NCBI GenBank assembly: GCA_947591315.1
Contig: CANQDD010000008.1
Location: forward strand, 34,842-98,841
DNA from: an uncultured Clostridia bacterium
GTDB lineage: Bacteria > Bacillota > Clostridia > UBA1381
DNA: 64,000 bases
Reading direction: 5' to 3'
This document shows, one piece after another, positions 8,334-18,705 of this stretch (position 1 is its first letter; every line of letters begins with the position of its first letter). The notes under the pieces were generated by a model. The model did no database searches. It was not told the DNA's origin and was given only the letters and a program-made list of their open reading frames with translations. Both the position numbers and the translations under genes were made by a program.

Positions 8334-10424
8334 ATGAACTTTGAAACAAAACTGGCTCTTGCCGCTTTCGGCGTGCTCGGCTGCGCAATTATCGCCCTCG
8401 TTTTCGCGGGAATCAACTTTTTCTCGGTTAAGAAAAAGCCCGAGGGAACGGACACGATGAAGGCGATCGCGCTGAAAATACGCAAGGGCGCCATGGCATA
8501 TCTTAAGAGACAGTATAAGACTGTCGGCGTTTTCTTCGCCGTAATGTTCGTTATACTTCTCATACTCGCGCTTACGGGAATGCTTACGCCGTTCGTACCG
8601 TTCGCGTTCCTCACGGGCGGCTTCTTCTCCGGACTTTCCGGCTTTATCGGCATGAAGATAGCCACTTACGCGAACTCGAGAACCGCGGAGGGCGCGAGAC
8701 AGGGACTTAACAAAGGTCTTAAAATAGCGTTCTCGTCGGGAACGGTTATGGGACTTACGGTCGTAGGTCTCGGACTTCTCGATATAAGTATATGGTTCAT
8801 TCTCTTGAAATTCGTATTCAGACTGCCGAGTGAAACCGATATTATGTCGGCGATGCTCACATTCGGTATGGGCGCGAGCTCGATGGCTCTGTTTGCCCGT
8901 GTGGGCGGCGGCATATTCACAAAGGCTGCCGACGTAGGCGCTGACCTTGTAGGTAAGGTTGAGGCGGGCATACCCGAGGACGACCCGAGAAACCCCGCTT
9001 GTATCGCCGATAACGTAGGCGACAACGTAGGCGATGTTGCAGGTATGGGCGCTGACCTTTACGAGTCGTACGTGGGCTCGGTAATTTCCTGCGGCGCGCT
9101 CGCGACTTCGGCGGGTCTCGGCTTTAAGGGCGTGCTTGTGCCGATGCTTATCGCGGCAGTCGGTATTATAGCTTCAATCATCGGCACATTCTTCGTTTCG
9201 ACAAAGGAGGGCGCAAGCCAGAAGCAGCTTCTCGGCTCACTGCGCCGCGGAACATATATAAGCTCGATTTTGTCGGCTATCGGCGCGGCTGTACTTATCT
9301 TCACACTGCTCCCCGAAAACTCAAACGTGTTCTGGGCTGTTATTTCGGGACTTGCCGCGGGCGTTTTGATAGGCTTCTTCACCGAGTATTACACGTCCGA
9401 CTCCTACAACCCGACAAAAAATCTCTCCGCTTCCTCGGAAACGGGTTCGGCTACGATTATCATTGACGGTATAGCTCTCGGTATGCTGTCGACGGCTATC
9501 CCCGTAATCATTATAGGCATCTCGATTATTGTCAGCTTCTTCACTGCGGGCGGCAGCGGCAGCTTTGAAAGCGGACTGTACGGCGTAGGACTTTCGGCTG
9601 TAGGTATGCTTTCGACGCTCGGTATCACGCTCGCTACGGACGCGTACGGCCCTGTTGCGGATAACGCGGGCGGTATCGCTGAAATGTCGGGACTTCCCGG
9701 CGAGGTAAGAAACAGAACGGACGCTCTCGACTCTCTCGGCAACACAACTGCCGCCACGGGTAAGGGCTTCGCGATAGGCTCGGCGGCTCTTACGGCTCTC
9801 GCGCTTATCGTTTCGTACACGGATAAAATTCCGGCGGATAAGCTCAGCCTCAACATAACAAATCCGGCTGTTCTTATCGGCTTGTTTATAGGCGCGATGC
9901 TTCCGTTCCTGTTCAGCGCGCTCACAATGAAGGCTGTCGGACGCGCGGCGCAGAAGATAGTTATTGAGGTAAGACGTCAGTTCAGAGAAATCAAGGGACT
10001 TATGGACGGCAAGGCTGAAGCCGATTACGAGACGTGCGTTGATATATGCACAAAGTCCTCGCTAAAGGAAATGATTTTACCGGCGGCTCTCGGTATCGTT
10101 TCGCCTATCGTGGTGGGTCTTGTGCTCGGCTGCAACGGCGTTGTCGGTATGCTCGCTGGCGCGCTCGTGTCGGGATTTGTTCTCGCAATTATGATGGCGA
10201 ACTCCGGCGGCGCGTGGGATAACGCGAAGAAGTATATCGAGGCGGGCAACTTCGGCGGCAAGGGCAGCGAAAACCATAAGGCGGCTGTTGTCGGCGATAC
10301 CGTCGGCGACCCGTTCAAGGATACGTCAGGCCCCTCGGTTAATATCCTTATAAAGCTTCTGTCAATGGTTTCAATCGTGTTCGCGTCGGTTGTCGTCGCT
10401 TACGGCGGTCTGGGACTGTTCTAA
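8334..10424 (+). CDS. hppA: Membrane-bound ion-pumping pyrophosphatase (K+-dependent type)
   Basis: A 696-residue, about 16-helix membrane protein that hydrolyses pyrophosphate and pumps H+ and/or Na+. The catalytic loop [20 protein letters not shown], the second acidic motif [20 protein letters not shown] and the C-terminal [17 protein letters not shown] are intact. The motif [10 protein letters not shown] carries alanine where K+-independent enzymes have lysine, so the K+-dependent class is inferred; whether Na+ or H+ moves cannot be decided by eye. AAAGGAGGG lies 7 nt before ATG 8334; the 50-codon in-frame extension to 8184 spans the promoter. It fits with ppdK at 21 kb: the cell appears to use pyrophosphate as an energy currency. 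A palindromic repeat and a terminator follow. Confidence 0.95.
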   Translation: MNFETKLALAAFGVLGCAIIALVFAGINFFSVKKKPEGTDTMKAIALKIRKGAMAYLKRQYKTVGVFFAVMFVILLILALTGMLTPFVPFAFLTGGFFSGLSGFIGMKIATYANSRTAEGARQGLNKGLKIAFSSGTVMGLTVVGLGLLDISIWFILLKFVFRLPSETDIMSAMLTFGMGASSMALFARVGGGIFTKAADVGADLVGKVEAGIPEDDPRNPACIADNVGDNVGDVAGMGADLYESYVGSVISCGALATSAGLGFKGVLVPMLIAAVGIIASIIGTFFVSTKEGASQKQLLGSLRRGTYISSILSAIGAAVLIFTLLPENSNVFWAVISGLAAGVLIGFFTEYYTSDSYNPTKNLSASSETGSATIIIDGIALGMLSTAIPVIIIGISIIVSFFTAGGSGSFESGLYGVGLSAVGMLSTLGITLATDAYGPVADNAGGIAEMSGLPGEVRNRTDALDSLGNTTAATGKGFAIGSAALTALALIVSYTDKIPADKLSLNITNPAVLIGLFIGAMLPFLFSALTMKAVGRAAQKIVIEVRRQFREIKGLMDGKAEADYETCVDICTKSSLKEMILPAALGIVSPIVVGLVLGCNGVVGMLAGALVSGFVLAIMMANSGGAWDNAKKYIEAGNFGGKGSENHKAAVVGDTVGDPFKDTSGPSVNILIKLLSMVSIVFASVVVAYGGLGLF

Positions 10425-10472
10425 GGGATAAATTGTGATTTAGCGGTGTGTTAGCGGTGAGCGACACACGTC

Positions 10473-10641
10473 GTGAGCCTCTCCTTGAGGAGAGGTGGCA
10501 TCGCGAAGCGATGACGGAGAGGTGGCAATGATTTTTATAAGACCACCTCTCAGTCGCCTACGGCGACAGCTCCCCTCAAGGGGAGCCTCACGTAGGGGCG
10601 ACCCTTGTGGTCGCCCGCATGACCCCCTCATAGAGGGGGTC
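10473..10641. repeat. Palindromic interspersed repeat, copy R1
   Basis: The element begins GTGAGCCTCTCCTTGAGG and its inverted end CCTCAAGGGGAGCCTCAC closes at 10591. Inside are the hairpins TCGCGAAGCGA and CGCCTACGGCG and the core GGAGAGGTGGCAATG...CCACCTCTCAG. It is followed by a second hairpin module (10592-10620, GTAGGGGCGACC...GGTCGCCCGC) and a CCCCCTC/GAGGGGG stem. Non-coding, about 120 bp plus tail. Related copies are at 23962, 32549, 32707, 39021 (inverted) and 40291 (with a gene inside). Confidence 0.85.
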
Positions 10642-10646
10642 TTACG

Positions 10647-10674
10647 AAACGGACGGCATATGCCGTCCGTTTTT
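10647..10674 (+). terminator. Terminator downstream of hppA and repeat R1
   Basis: AAACGGACGGCA TATGCCGTCCGTTTTT: a near-perfect stem followed by a T run. The repeat R1 lies between hppA and this terminator, so R1 would be in the hppA transcript. Confidence 0.85.
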
Positions 10675-10707
10675 ATATTGCTGTGTCAAGAATTTTTACT
10701 TTAGTAC

Positions 10708-10736
10708 TTTACAAAGGCAAAAAAAAGTAGTAAAAT
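10708..10736 (+). promoter_or_regulatory. Promoter of ilvE
   Basis: TTTACA, 17-nt spacer, TAAAAT. The predicted transcript would start near 10743, leaving a short leader. Confidence 0.65.
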
Positions 10737-10763
10737 ATAGGTTGGTTCAAACAAGATTATTTA

Positions 10764-11849
10764 ATGAAAGAAGTGTTCACAGTGGAAATTAAGATTACAA
10801 AGACCACCAATCCGAAGCAGAAGCCGGCGGACGAGTCGAAGCTCGGTTTCGGACAGTATTACACAGACCACATGTTCATAATGAATTATGACGCGGGTCA
10901 GGGCTGGCACGACGCGAGAATCGTTCCGTACGCTCCGTTTCAGATAGATCCCGCGAGTATGGTTCTCCACTATGCTCAGGAAATTTTCGAGGGCTTGAAG
11001 GCGTACCGCACCGCGGACGGCTCAATACAGCTTTTCAGACCCGAGAAGAACATGGCGAGAATGAACGTGTCATGTGACAGACTTTGTATTCCGAAAATAG
11101 ACGAGGAATTTGCTATAGAGGCGATAAAGACGCTCGTAAAAATAGACGAGGACTGGGTTCCCACCGCTGACGGCACATCGCTTTACATCAGACCTTATAT
11201 CTTCGCGAACGATGTTCACATCGGCGTTCACCCGGCGGAACATCTCATATTCGCGATAATACTTTCGCCTGTCGGCGCGTACTACCCGCAGGGACTTGCT
11301 CCCGTTCCTATCTACGTTGAACAGAAGTATGTCCGCGCGGTTGTGGGCGGCACAGGCTTTACAAAGGCGGGCGCGAACTACGCTATCTCCCTTAAGGGTC
11401 AGGAGGAAGCCGCGGAGCAGGGTTATATCCAGACACTCTGGCTCGACGGCGTTGAGAGAAAGTACATCGAGGAAGTTGGCTCGATGAATGTATTCTTCAA
11501 GATTGACGGCGAGGTTATCACTCCCGCGCTTGTAGGCTCGATTCTGGGCGGTATTACGAGAATGTCGATAATAGAGCTTTTGAAGGCGAAGGGCTACAAG
11601 GTGTCTGAGCGCAGACTTTCAATAGACGAGCTTGTTGACGCGTTTAAGTCCGGCAAGCTCGAGGAAGCATGGGGCACGGGTACGGCTGCCGTTATTTCAC
11701 CTATCGGCGAGCTTAAGTACGGCGACCTCGTAATGCCCGTAAACAACGGCGAAATCGGCCCCGTATCGCAGATGTGCTACGACACTCTCACCGGTATTCA
11801 GTGGGGCAAGATAAAGGACGAATTCGGCTGGACGGTTAAGATAGACTGA
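10764..11849 (+). CDS. ilvE: Branched-chain amino acid aminotransferase
   Basis: A 361-residue fold-type IV PLP enzyme of the BCAT class II subgroup. Visible signatures: HYAQEIFEGLKAYR, the substrate-loop region, GGTGFTKAGANYAISL preceding the catalytic-lysine region, and WLDGVERKYIEEVGSMNVFF. It exchanges the amino group between glutamate and leucine, isoleucine or valine. ATG 10764 has no clear ribosome site; a GTG at 10782 (VEIKITKT) is preceded by GAAAGAAG and is a real alternative. It stands alone, with no ilv or leu neighbours. An 18-bp palindrome lies 23 nt after the stop. Confidence 0.93.
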   Translation: MKEVFTVEIKITKTTNPKQKPADESKLGFGQYYTDHMFIMNYDAGQGWHDARIVPYAPFQIDPASMVLHYAQEIFEGLKAYRTADGSIQLFRPEKNMARMNVSCDRLCIPKIDEEFAIEAIKTLVKIDEDWVPTADGTSLYIRPYIFANDVHIGVHPAEHLIFAIILSPVGAYYPQGLAPVPIYVEQKYVRAVVGGTGFTKAGANYAISLKGQEEAAEQGYIQTLWLDGVERKYIEEVGSMNVFFKIDGEVITPALVGSILGGITRMSIIELLKAKGYKVSERRLSIDELVDAFKSGKLEEAWGTGTAAVISPIGELKYGDLVMPVNNGEIGPVSQMCYDTLTGIQWGKIKDEFGWTVKID

Positions 11850-11871
11850 ACATAAAACCGATATAATATCC

Positions 11872-11889
11872 ATACAATTATAATTGTAT
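11872..11889. promoter_or_regulatory. Perfect 18-bp palindrome overlapping a TATAAT, upstream of the GGDEF gene
   Basis: ATACAATTATAATTGTAT is perfectly self-complementary and contains TATAAT at 11879-11884. It may be an operator covering the -10 element of the GGDEF gene. No good -35 is visible. Confidence 0.4.
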
Positions 11890-11898
11890 ACAAAGAGC

Positions 11899-11924
11899 AA
11901 AGACGGCATATTATGTCGTCTTTC
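11899..11924 (+). terminator. Hairpin between ilvE and the GGDEF gene
   Basis: AAAGACG...CGTCTTT stem with a short T run. It could be the ilvE terminator or a leader hairpin just ahead of the GGDEF ribosome site. Confidence 0.45.
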
Positions 11925-11945
11925 AACATTTGGAGGTTATATATA

Positions 11946-13661
11946 ATGAAGGAATACGAGGAGCAAGCGTCTATTCACTCCTTTGTTAGCAACACGCTGG
12001 CGGACAATTTTCTGAAGCTTGCGCGCGTAAATTTGCTTACGGGCGAATATGAGTTTATAAAAAAGGAAGAGGACCTGGCGTACACCGGCGGCGACATTCC
12101 CGACATTTTCTCGTACATAAAGCAACAGGTTGCCGATAAAATCGTTATGTCCGAGCATATAGAGGATTACCTTAAATTCTCGAACCCGAATTACGTTCAA
12201 AAGCGCATATTCTCCGGTGAAAAGCAGATCGTGCAGAGCTATAAGCGCAAAACAAAAACGGGATATATGTGGGTGACGTTTGAAATATTGGCTCCTACTG
12301 ATTGCAGCGCGGAAAAACCGTGGGTTGTTTTCTGTTGGAGAACGGCGGACAGCGACACAACGACGATGCTTGACTCGCTCGCGGCGCTGTCGCTTATATA
12401 CTATAAAATACTCAAAATCAATCTGACGCATGACACGTTTGAAATAATAAAGGCGGCTGACAGCGAGCGCAGGCTGTACGACGGTCTTACGAAAATCTCC
12501 GACTGGTGGCGGCTTTTCTGTGAGGACGGCAATGTTGCGGAGGACGATATTGAGGCGTATAAGGAATTTACCGATATAAACCGTTTGAGAGAGGCGTTTG
12601 GGGAAAATCCGACAAGGCATAGCTGCCGCTACAACAGGAAAAACGGCGACGTGTTCAGATACGCGCAGATGGATTTGATACCGAGCATCGAATACACCGA
12701 GCAGAACAAGGTGGTGCTTTTGTTCGTAAAGGACGTGCATGACGAGCATATGCTCGAGGAACAGCGGCGCAGGCAGCTTCTCGACACATACCACCGCGAC
12801 TCGCTCACAATGCTCTACAACCGACATAAGTTCAACGAGGACGTGGAGCAGCTTCAGAAGGAAAATACCGAGATGTTCACGTGCGCGTACATCGACGTAA
12901 ACGGTCTGCACGAGCTTAACAATCACCTCGGTCACCACAAGGGCGACGATATGCTCTGCACCGTAGCCGACGCGCTTATAACGTATTTCCCGAATGAAAA
13001 GCGTTACCGTATAGGCGGCGACGAATTTATCGTGACGAGCACAAGTTTGTCGTCCGAGGCTATGACACGTATTCTACTTCAAATGCGCGAAAAGCTTTTG
13101 GAGGACGATTACGAATTTTCCTTCGGCGTCGAAAGCGGCGGCAATATGCTGTTTAAGGTAGTCGGCGCGGCGGAGCTGAAAATGCGTAAGGACAAGGAAG
13201 AATATTACAAGCACAACCATTCTCAGCGCAAGAACCGCGCGATGAACAATCAGCTTGAACAGATTATGACGGAAAAACGCGACGCGGAGCATTTTCTGGA
13301 CATAATCGCGACAAAATTCGCGGGCGTGTACCTCGTGGATCTGAAGCGTGACGAGGTGCGTCATATATATATCCCGCACTATTTCCAGAAGCTTTTGCAG
13401 GAGACGGATTTTTGTTTCAGCAAGGCTATGAACCTGTACGTGAGCAAATTCGTGGACAGCGAGTACCGTTCCGCGTTTGAGCGCGTAATTGATTACGGCG
13501 AGCTTGAAAAGCTCCTTGATGAAAAGAGCGAGGTCGCGTTCCCGTACAAAAAGGTTGACGGCTCGTGGAAGCGTCTGCGTATTATACGGATAGACGAAAC
13601 TGACAGTCCCGACGACCGCGAGGCTATTTGGATTTTCTCAAACGGCGCGCAGGAGATGTAA
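11946..13661 (+). CDS. GGDEF-domain protein with PAS-like flanking domains (probable diguanylate cyclase)
   Basis: A 571-residue soluble protein without membrane segments. Two PAS-like sensory regions (about 10-150 and 150-270) precede a GGDEF domain (about 280-435) with YIDVNGLHELNNHLGHHKGD and the intact signature RIGGDEF. A further PAS-like domain follows (about 445-571). An intact GGDEF suggests c-di-GMP synthesis; the RxxD product-inhibition site is not seen at its usual place, so feedback inhibition may be absent. ATG 11946 follows TTTGGAGG; the earlier in-frame ATG at 11913 lies in the hairpin and lacks a ribosome site. Monocistronic. Confidence 0.85.
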   Translation: MKEYEEQASIHSFVSNTLADNFLKLARVNLLTGEYEFIKKEEDLAYTGGDIPDIFSYIKQQVADKIVMSEHIEDYLKFSNPNYVQKRIFSGEKQIVQSYKRKTKTGYMWVTFEILAPTDCSAEKPWVVFCWRTADSDTTTMLDSLAALSLIYYKILKINLTHDTFEIIKAADSERRLYDGLTKISDWWRLFCEDGNVAEDDIEAYKEFTDINRLREAFGENPTRHSCRYNRKNGDVFRYAQMDLIPSIEYTEQNKVVLLFVKDVHDEHMLEEQRRRQLLDTYHRDSLTMLYNRHKFNEDVEQLQKENTEMFTCAYIDVNGLHELNNHLGHHKGDDMLCTVADALITYFPNEKRYRIGGDEFIVTSTSLSSEAMTRILLQMREKLLEDDYEFSFGVESGGNMLFKVVGAAELKMRKDKEEYYKHNHSQRKNRAMNNQLEQIMTEKRDAEHFLDIIATKFAGVYLVDLKRDEVRHIYIPHYFQKLLQETDFCFSKAMNLYVSKFVDSEYRSAFERVIDYGELEKLLDEKSEVAFPYKKVDGSWKRLRIIRIDETDSPDDREAIWIFSNGAQEM

Positions 13662-13676
13662 AACTATATTGTAACA

Positions 13677-13706
13677 TAAAAAGGAAGCTGAACAGGCTTC
13701 CTTTTA
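13677..13706. terminator. Bidirectional terminator between GGDEF gene and eno
   Basis: AAAAAGGAAGC...GCTTCCTTTTA stem with A and T tracts on either side serves the two convergent genes. Confidence 0.85.
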
Positions 13707-13709
13707 AGT

Positions 13710-15041
<1,332 letters not shown>

Positions 15042-15150
15042 TTACGGGCAGACGCGCAAAACCGGCTGCCTCTTAAAATATAATTTACGTAATCGCCCAT
15101 AATTATGCAATAAACGCCGCGGACGGAGTTTTCAAAATAAAATTAAATTT

Positions 15151-15182
15151 TTAAGGCAAAATTAAGAATTTTGTGGTATAAT
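15151..15182 (+). promoter_or_regulatory. Promoter of the two-component operon with TTAAG direct repeats
   Basis: A TATAAT at 15177-15182 has no good -35. Upstream are TTAAG direct repeats 11 bp apart (15151 and 15162), the spacing expected for an OmpR/PhoB-type regulator. Autoregulation by the adjacent response regulator is the inference. Confidence 0.45.
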
Positions 15183-15213
15183 CATCATATACCGAAAAAA
15201 AGGAATGATACGT

Positions 15214-15891
15214 ATGCGAATACTTGTGGTTGAGGACGAAATACATCTTGCCGAGGCGCTCGGACAGATACTCAAAAAGAACAATTACACCGTGGATATA
15301 TCGAACGACGGAGAGGACGGTCTTGATAACGCGCTGAGCGGCATTTACGACGTTATAGTTCTTGATATAATGCTGCCGAAAATGGACGGTATCGAGGTGC
15401 TCAAAAATCTGCGCGCCGAGGGCTTTGACACGCCCGTAATACTGCTTACCGCGAAAAGCGATGTCGCGGACAAGGTGCGCGGTCTCGACAGCGGCGCGGA
15501 CGATTACCTCTCAAAGCCGTTCAATACCGAGGAGCTTCTTGCAAGAATAAGGGCGCTGGGAAGGCGGCGCGGTGAGATCGTCGCGGCGTCTGACTCGATA
15601 ACGTTCGGCGATATAACATTAAACACCGGCACGTTAAAGCTTACGAGCGGCAAAAACGAGATAACGCTCACCCTTAAAGAAAGTGAGCTTTTGGAGTACC
15701 TCATGCTGCACAAGGGAATTGTCTGCTCAAAGGAGCAGATTATAGAAAAGCTCTGGGGCTTTGAGAGTGAAGCCGAGGCGAACCATGTGGAGGTTTACAT
15801 TTCGTTCCTGAGAAAAAAGCTCGCCTTCGTGCGCTCAAAAACGTCGATTAGCACTGTGCGCAGCGTCGGTTACACGCTGTCGGAGGGATAA
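15214..15891 (+). CDS. OmpR/PhoB-family response regulator
   Basis: A 225-residue two-domain regulator. The receiver (about 1-115) has the acidic pair in LVVEDE, the phosphoacceptor aspartate in VLDIMLP, the LLTA threonine and the lysine in LSKPF. The winged-helix domain (about 125-222) has the typical LTLKESELLEYL and HVEVYISFLRKKL segments. The start is ATG 15214 (RILVVEDE), about 10 nt after AAAAAAGGA; the ATG at 15205 overlaps that site. The histidine kinase begins 4 nt after the stop. The target genes are unknown; the wall hydrolase directly downstream is a candidate. Confidence 0.93.
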   Translation: MRILVVEDEIHLAEALGQILKKNNYTVDISNDGEDGLDNALSGIYDVIVLDIMLPKMDGIEVLKNLRAEGFDTPVILLTAKSDVADKVRGLDSGADDYLSKPFNTEELLARIRALGRRRGEIVAASDSITFGDITLNTGTLKLTSGKNEITLTLKESELLEYLMLHKGIVCSKEQIIEKLWGFESEAEANHVEVYISFLRKKLAFVRSKTSISTVRSVGYTLSEG

Positions 15892-15894
15892 ATT

Positions 15895-17202
15895 ATGTTT
15901 AAGAAATTACGCAACAGACTGCTTATTGTAAACACGCTCATAATAGCCGCGCTCGTACTGGGCAGCTTTTCGGTCATATACTTTACCACGTGGCAGAACA
16001 CGATGCACGGCGTGGATATGAAGCTTGACCGCGCGCTTGAAATGACTGCCGGACGCGGCGGACGTATGGGTATGCGCGAAAATTTACCCGCGCCCGACGG
16101 TGAACACACGCCGCCCGAGAACGCCGTGCCCGACAACATGAAGGACGCGCCGCCGGAAACGCGCCGAAACGAAATGTTCACGCTCACCTTTACCGTCCTG
16201 ACCGACAGCGACGGAAACATTACAAAGGTTAATATGCCGTTTGACATGACCGAGGATTTTTATTCCGACAAGCTCGGCGGTATAATTGCGTCGCAGAAGG
16301 ACAAGGGCGCGCTGAAATCGGACGGGAGCTACTGGGCGTACAAAAGGATTAAAAGCTCGGACGGCTATGTGATTGCGTTTACCGACACAAACTCCGAGCA
16401 GACAATAATGCGGAATCTTTTGATTATATTGAGCCTTGTCGCTCTCGCCGCGCTTGCTGCAGCGTTTCTCATAAGCCTTTTCTCGGCGAACAAGTCGATA
16501 AAGCCGGTCGAGGAGTCGTACAACAGGCAGAAACGGTTTGTCGCCGACGCGTCGCATGAGCTTAAAACGCCGCTCACGACGATAAACACAAACGCCGACG
16601 TGCTTCTGTCGCACGAGGACAGCACGATTAAAGAGGAAAGAAAGTGGCTTGACTATATAAAAAATGAAACGGAGCGCATGACAAAGCTCACGAACGACCT
16701 TCTGTACCTCGCGCGTCTCGACCACGACGAGGAAAGCGTCATGCTCACTCCCGTGTCGTTCTCGCAGGCGGCGGAAAGCGTCATACTGCTAATGGAGGCT
16801 GTCGTGTTCGAGAAGGATATTAAAATGACGTACGGCATCACGCCCGACCTTACGGTAAAGGGCGACGCGGAGCAGCTTCACCGTCTTGTGATGATACTTC
16901 TGGACAACGCGTGCAAATACACGCCGCCGAAGGGTGAAATTGAAATAAAACTTGTCCGTGACGCGTCCGACGCTGTGTTCACGATACGCAACAGCGGCGG
17001 GGGCATAAGCGAGGAAGCGAGGAAGCATATTTTCGAGCGCTTCTACCGCGAGGACACGTCGCGCGCACGCGAAAGCGGCGGCTACGGTCTCGGTCTTTCG
17101 ATAGCTCACGCGATAGTGCAGTCGCATAAGGGCAGTATTAAGGCCGATTCGGAAATAAACGGATACACGCGTTTTACCGTTAAAATCCCGCTTGTAAAAT
17201 GA
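15895..17202 (+). CDS. Sensor histidine kinase
   Basis: A 435-residue membrane kinase. One transmembrane helix at about 10-30, an extracytoplasmic region of about 140 residues rich in Gly, Met and Pro, and a second helix at about 176-198. Then a HisKA domain with the phospho-accepting histidine in DASHELKTPLTT and a HATPase domain with N-box DNACKYTPP, FERFYRED and GYGLGLSIAHAIV. The architecture is like CiaH/BaeS kinases. The ribosome site GGAGGG lies inside the end of the regulator gene. Ligand unknown. Confidence 0.92.
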   Translation: MFKKLRNRLLIVNTLIIAALVLGSFSVIYFTTWQNTMHGVDMKLDRALEMTAGRGGRMGMRENLPAPDGEHTPPENAVPDNMKDAPPETRRNEMFTLTFTVLTDSDGNITKVNMPFDMTEDFYSDKLGGIIASQKDKGALKSDGSYWAYKRIKSSDGYVIAFTDTNSEQTIMRNLLIILSLVALAALAAAFLISLFSANKSIKPVEESYNRQKRFVADASHELKTPLTTINTNADVLLSHEDSTIKEERKWLDYIKNETERMTKLTNDLLYLARLDHDEESVMLTPVSFSQAAESVILLMEAVVFEKDIKMTYGITPDLTVKGDAEQLHRLVMILLDNACKYTPPKGEIEIKLVRDASDAVFTIRNSGGGISEEARKHIFERFYREDTSRARESGGYGLGLSIAHAIVQSHKGSIKADSEINGYTRFTVKIPLVK

Positions 17203-17234
17203 CCGTCTCTGCCGCGGGAAATGTATAATTTCCA

Positions 17235-17263
17235 TTGACATAACCGCCGTAATCGTATAAAAT
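17235..17263 (+). promoter_or_regulatory. Promoter of the glucosaminidase gene
   Basis: Consensus TTGACA, 17-nt spacer, TAAAAT, ending about 20 nt before ATG 17284. Confidence 0.75.
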
Positions 17264-17283
17264 AACACTTAGGCGGTGAGGTT

Positions 17284-18681
17284 ATGAAAAAATTTCTTTT
17301 GCTTGTGCTTTTGATTACCGCGTCCGTCACGGCGACGGCTTTCGGAGCGTACAACGTTGAGACGGACGATAACGAATACGTGTCCGACTGCGTATATTTT
17401 TCGCATCGCTGCACTTGGGGACCAATTCCGGCTGAAAAAATAAACTTAAAAAAGGGCAGAATAACATTTTATGAGGGCGACGGTACGTCCTCGGAGAAAA
17501 TAGAAACAGACGTCATGCCGGTAAACGCGACGGAAAAGGACGTCAGATTTAAGACGAACGACGTCACGATAGCGACCGTTGACGGAAACGGCGTGGTACG
17601 GCCGACGGGCAAGGCGGGTGAAACCGTCATAGAAATAACCTGCGGAAAAGCGAAATCAAGAATGAAGGTAAGCGTCATAAAACCGGTGAAGGGCGTCGTA
17701 ATGTCGCAGGGTTCGCTCACGCTTTACGCGGACAGGCCCGTCGCGGCGCAGCTTGAAGCGTTCGTGTCACCCGAGGACGCGACGGTGAAGGATATTAAAT
17801 GGACGAGCAAGGACGAGTCTATAGCGCATGTGGACGGTGACGGTCTTGTGTACCCGAACGGCGTGGGCGAAACGGAGATAACCGCGGAGACGGCTGACGG
17901 GGGATATACCGCGTCATGCGCCGTCACAGTCACGACATGGGAAAAGCGCAGGGACGACATACCGGTTACATATTCCGAATATAATATGACCGTTGAGGAA
18001 ATGACAAAAATGCAGATGGGCGCGAATCCGACGGTGTTCACAACAGGCGTGTACGCGGCGACCGAGGAGGAGGTCGGCTCGTTCGTAAATCCCGAAAACC
18101 TTGTCGGAAGCTACAATAAATATCAGTTCCTCGACCTCGGCACGCAGAACGACGTTTCAGCCGACACGCTCAATACATATCTTAACGGCAAGGGTATTTT
18201 GAGCGGTATGGGAGACGTGTTTAAGGAAGCCGCGGAGGAAAATAACATAAGCGAGGTGTACCTCGTTATACACGCGTGTCTCGAATCGGGCAGCGGCACG
18301 TCAGATCTTGCGTGCGGCGTGGACTTTGACGGCACGGTCGTATACAACCTGTTCGGCATAGGCGCGGTGGACAGCGATCCGCTTTACGGCGGCGCGGAAT
18401 ACGCGTACTCGCAGGGCTGGACAACCGTTGAGGACGCGATAAAGGGCGGCGCGAGGTGGATAAGCGAAAATTACATAAATAACCGAAATTACAGACAAAA
18501 TACATTATATAAAATGCGCTGGAACCCCGAAAGTCCGGCGAAACACCAGTACGCGACCGATATAGAATGGCCCTCGAAGCAGGCGGAGGATATGGCTGCG
18601 ATGTTTGAGGCGTTCCCGTCAGCGTCATATCGGTACGAAATTCCCGTGTATAAGGGTATGACAAAGCCGCAGATACGCTGA
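17284..18681 (+). CDS. Exported wall hydrolase: two Ig-like (BIG2) domains plus glucosaminidase
   Basis: A 465-residue exported protein: signal peptide (about 1-19), two bacterial Ig-like BIG2 domains (about 50-130 and 135-215; motifs IATVDGNGVVRPTGKAGE and IAHVDGDGLVYPNGVGETEI), then a LytB/LytG-type endo-beta-N-acetylglucosaminidase domain (about 230-460) with the likely catalytic glutamate in HACLESGSGTSDLA and the later LFGIGAVDSDPLYGGAEYAY. It would cut peptidoglycan glycan strands outside the cell. It has its own promoter next to the two-component system. The next gene starts 24 nt later, so co-transcription is likely. Confidence 0.85.
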   Translation: MKKFLLLVLLITASVTATAFGAYNVETDDNEYVSDCVYFSHRCTWGPIPAEKINLKKGRITFYEGDGTSSEKIETDVMPVNATEKDVRFKTNDVTIATVDGNGVVRPTGKAGETVIEITCGKAKSRMKVSVIKPVKGVVMSQGSLTLYADRPVAAQLEAFVSPEDATVKDIKWTSKDESIAHVDGDGLVYPNGVGETEITAETADGGYTASCAVTVTTWEKRRDDIPVTYSEYNMTVEEMTKMQMGANPTVFTTGVYAATEEEVGSFVNPENLVGSYNKYQFLDLGTQNDVSADTLNTYLNGKGILSGMGDVFKEAAEENNISEVYLVIHACLESGSGTSDLACGVDFDGTVVYNLFGIGAVDSDPLYGGAEYAYSQGWTTVEDAIKGGARWISENYINNRNYRQNTLYKMRWNPESPAKHQYATDIEWPSKQAEDMAAMFEAFPSASYRYEIPVYKGMTKPQIR

Positions 18682-18705
18682 TAAAAGACAATGGGAGAGA
18701 ATGTT

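Noticed and set aside
10495..10704. 69-codon frame inside repeat R1
   Set aside because: Translated palindromic repeat; no conserved protein and no start signals.
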